A stretch of DNA of 64,000 nucleotides from Phocaeicola coprophilus (lineage in GTDB: Bacteria > Bacteroidota > Bacteroidia > Bacteroidales > Bacteroidaceae). Below the pieces are notes generated by a model. That model searched no databases and was not told the origin of the DNA. It was given only the letters and a program-made list of their open reading frames with translations. This document shows positions 62,381-64,000 of this stretch, piece by piece. The DNA lies in NCBI GenBank assembly GCA_016900015.1, contig JACJJM010000002.1, forward strand, positions 186,001 through 250,000, given 5' to 3'. The translations under genes and the position numbers were made by a program. Positions within the stretch are counted from its first letter, which is position 1, and every line of letters starts with the position of its first letter.

Positions 62381-64000
62381 TTATTTCTTAAGATTCATGC
62401 TGGCTTTCACTAAGAAGGTTATGAGTATTGCATACATTATTATAGAAACAACTTCACTCATCGGGTTGGAAAGCCATTCGGCATTTACCAGATTTATACC
62501 TCCGAAACGCATGGCTGCACTGATAACTCCCATCAATGCTCCGCCGGCGATGAAGCCTGAAGCTAACAGCGTTCCTTTTTCGCCGCGTGCTGCATTGACA
62601 GCTTTGTCTTTGCTGCGAGTGGTTACATACCAGTTGATAGCTCCGCCGACGACAAGCGGGATGTTCAGTTCAAGCGGAATGAACATGCCCAACGCGAAAG
62701 CCAATGCCGGCACCTTGAAGTAGGTCAGTATCAGGGCGAGTACGGCGCCGATGGCATAGAGCAACCACGGTGCGCCTACACCGCTCATCAACGGCTCGAT
62801 GACAGCAGCCATGGCGTTTGCCTGAGGAGCGGCAAGTTGTCCGCTGGTGAATCCGTATGTGTGATTCAGAATCATGATGACGCCGCCCACGGTGGCTGCC
62901 GATACCAATGTGCCCAAGAACTTCCAACTTTCCTGTTTCTTGGGCGTCGTCCCTAGCCAATATCCGATCTTTAAGTCAGTGATGAAACCGCCGGCCATCG
63001 AAAGTGCTGTGCAGACTACACCGCCCATAACCAATGCAGCCACCATGCCGCCTGTGCCCTTTAGTCCGACAGCCACCATGATGACAGAAGCCAGGATAAG
63101 TGTCATGAGTGTCATGCCGGACACCGGATTCGTGCCCACGATGGCAATGGCATTGGCTGCCACAGTGGTGAACAGGAAGGCGATGACAGCAACGACCAAA
63201 ATCCCGACGATCGTATGTAGCAGATTGCCATCCATCACATCGAAATAGAAGAACAGTGTCACCAGTATCAGTGTCAGGATAGAGCCGATGGCTATGATTT
63301 TCATGGATAAGTCTTTTTGTGTGCGTTCCACTTCTGTGTTGCCTGTATTCTTACCCTTCATCTCTTTAGCAGCAAGGCCAACGGCTCCTTTAATTAGCCC
63401 CCATGATTTGACGATGCCGATGATGCCGGCCATTGCGATACCTCCAATGCCGATACTTTTGCCATAGGAGGCGAAAATTTGTTCAGGACTCATTTGGGAG
63501 ACGGTTTGCGTGATGCTCGGATCCCACATGTTTAGTACTTGGTCGCCCCAAATGAGTGCAATGCCGGGGATGATGATGAACCATACGCTCAGTGAGCCGA
63601 AGCAGATGATGGCCGCATATTTTAATCCGACAATGTAACCCAGACCCAATACGGCTGCACCGGTATTTACTTTAAACACAAGTTTGGCTTTCTCTGCCAG
63701 CATTTCGCCCCAGCCACACACACGGGTTGTGAAGTTCTCATTCCACCATCCGAAGGTCGCTACGATGAAGTCGTAGAGTCCACCGATAAGTCCAGCCATT
63801 AATAGCGGTTTGGCTTGGCTGCCTCCTTTTTCACCTGAGATAAGAACTTGTGTTGTTGCCGTTGCTTCCGGAAAAGGATATTTGCCGTGCATGTCTTTTA
63901 CAAAATATTTTCGGAAGGGGATGAGGAAGAGGATGCCCAACACACCTCCAAGCAAGGAGCTAATAAATACTTGGAGGAAATTGACTGTCATTTCCGGATA
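62381..64000 (-). CDS. OPT family oligopeptide transporter (5' end outside window)
   Basis: About 539 residues are visible and the frame is open to the window edge, so the N-terminus is missing; full-length relatives are nearer 650 residues. It has at least twelve membrane helices with IPFRKYFVKDMHGKYPFPEATA (OPT signature), NTGAAVLGLGYIVGLKYA and TNPVSGMTLMTL. It imports oligopeptides or metal chelates with protons. Confidence 0.92.
   Translation of the reverse strand, partial: YPEMTVNFLQVFISSLLGGVLGILFLIPFRKYFVKDMHGKYPFPEATATTQVLISGEKGGSQAKPLLMAGLIGGLYDFIVATFGWWNENFTTRVCGWGEMLAEKAKLVFKVNTGAAVLGLGYIVGLKYAAIICFGSLSVWFIIIPGIALIWGDQVLNMWDPSITQTVSQMSPEQIFASYGKSIGIGGIAMAGIIGIVKSWGLIKGAVGLAAKEMKGKNTGNTEVERTQKDLSMKIIAIGSILTLILVTLFFYFDVMDGNLLHTIVGILVVAVIAFLFTTVAANAIAIVGTNPVSGMTLMTLILASVIMVAVGLKGTGGMVAALVMGGVVCTALSMAGGFITDLKIGYWLGTTPKKQESWKFLGTLVSAATVGGVIMILNHTYGFTSGQLAAPQANAMAAVIEPLMSGVGAPWLLYAIGAVLALILTYFKVPALAFALGMFIPLELNIPLVVGGAINWYVTTRSKDKAVNAARGEKGTLLASGFIAGGALMGVISAAMRFGGINLVNAEWLSNPMSEVVSIIMYAILITFLVKASMNLKK

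Overview
The window is chromosomal DNA from a member of the Bacteroidales, most likely a gut Bacteroidaceae species (Bacteroides or Phocaeicola type); I cannot name the species. Three things support this. Many transcription units start from the Bacteroidetes promoter pattern TTTG-N19/20-TAnnTTTGC. The gene set is typical: fused fucokinase/GDP-fucose pyrophosphorylase, type III glutamine synthetase, NUDIX-type xylose regulator, EFR1 flavodoxin-ferredoxin, DUF4293, and S16 with a long Ala/Glu/Lys tail. Most genes also lack a clear Shine-Dalgarno sequence. There are no rRNA genes, CRISPR arrays or intact insertion sequences.

Layout. 0-2.6 kb (+): end of a sugar-acid/deoxysugar catabolic cluster (amidohydrolase end, FucP-like permease, zinc dehydrogenase). 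2.9-6.8 kb (-): DUF4293, rpoZ, bamD, then uvrB. 7-10.2 kb: SDR and flavodoxin genes next to two decayed genes (alpha/beta hydrolase, SnoaL-like), with an intact divergent AraC regulator. 10.4-14 kb (+): pyrG-yidC. 14.2-20.1 kb (-): complete biotin operon bioB-A-F-G-C-D preceded by a small FRRW-motif gene. 20.5-22.8 kb (-): glnN. 23.8-28.4 kb (-): six-gene accessory island (two small proteins, an alpha-helical protein, a Ycf46-like AAA+ ATPase, a 73-residue protein and an LHH-type HNH nuclease). 28.4-31.6 kb: secreted Cys/His protein, an HTH protein, xpt-gph, EFR1 protein. 32-35.6 kb (+): xylose operon. 36-40.8 kb (+): mannose-1-phosphate guanylyltransferase, fkp, DUF1847. 40.9 kb: tRNA-Lys(CTT). 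41.3-48.1 kb (-): YeiH-type exporter, fabD with a GH13 enzyme, thiD, GH28 pectinase. 48.8-56.1 kb (-): five-gene unit of cyclophilin lipoprotein, M16 peptidase, MATE pump, hybrid histidine kinase and sigma-54 response regulator. 56.4-60.8 kb (+): WYL regulator, small secreted protein, a 6S-like structured RNA, a split LRR lipoprotein, a Vsr/DUF559-like nuclease with a small partner, and a frameshifted gene. 60.8-64 kb (-): rpsP, esterase, OPT transporter (cut by the window edge).

The most unusual content is between the genes. Seven short arrays recur every 5-13 kb at transcription-unit boundaries. Each repeats a degenerate, usually palindromic unit with a strict 22-, 23- or 24-bp period. Four share one family (TwCCTdTCCGT every 22 bp); the other three each use their own palindrome (GATGTACATC, CCCCTTGCAAGGGG, and a TCGCGA-type core). 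Separately, three roughly 200-bp inverted-repeat elements share a TAGyCCGCTA centre, two of them back to back. Two near-identical promoter-sRNA-terminator cassettes at 20.3 and 42.7 kb look like members of a paralogous sRNA family.
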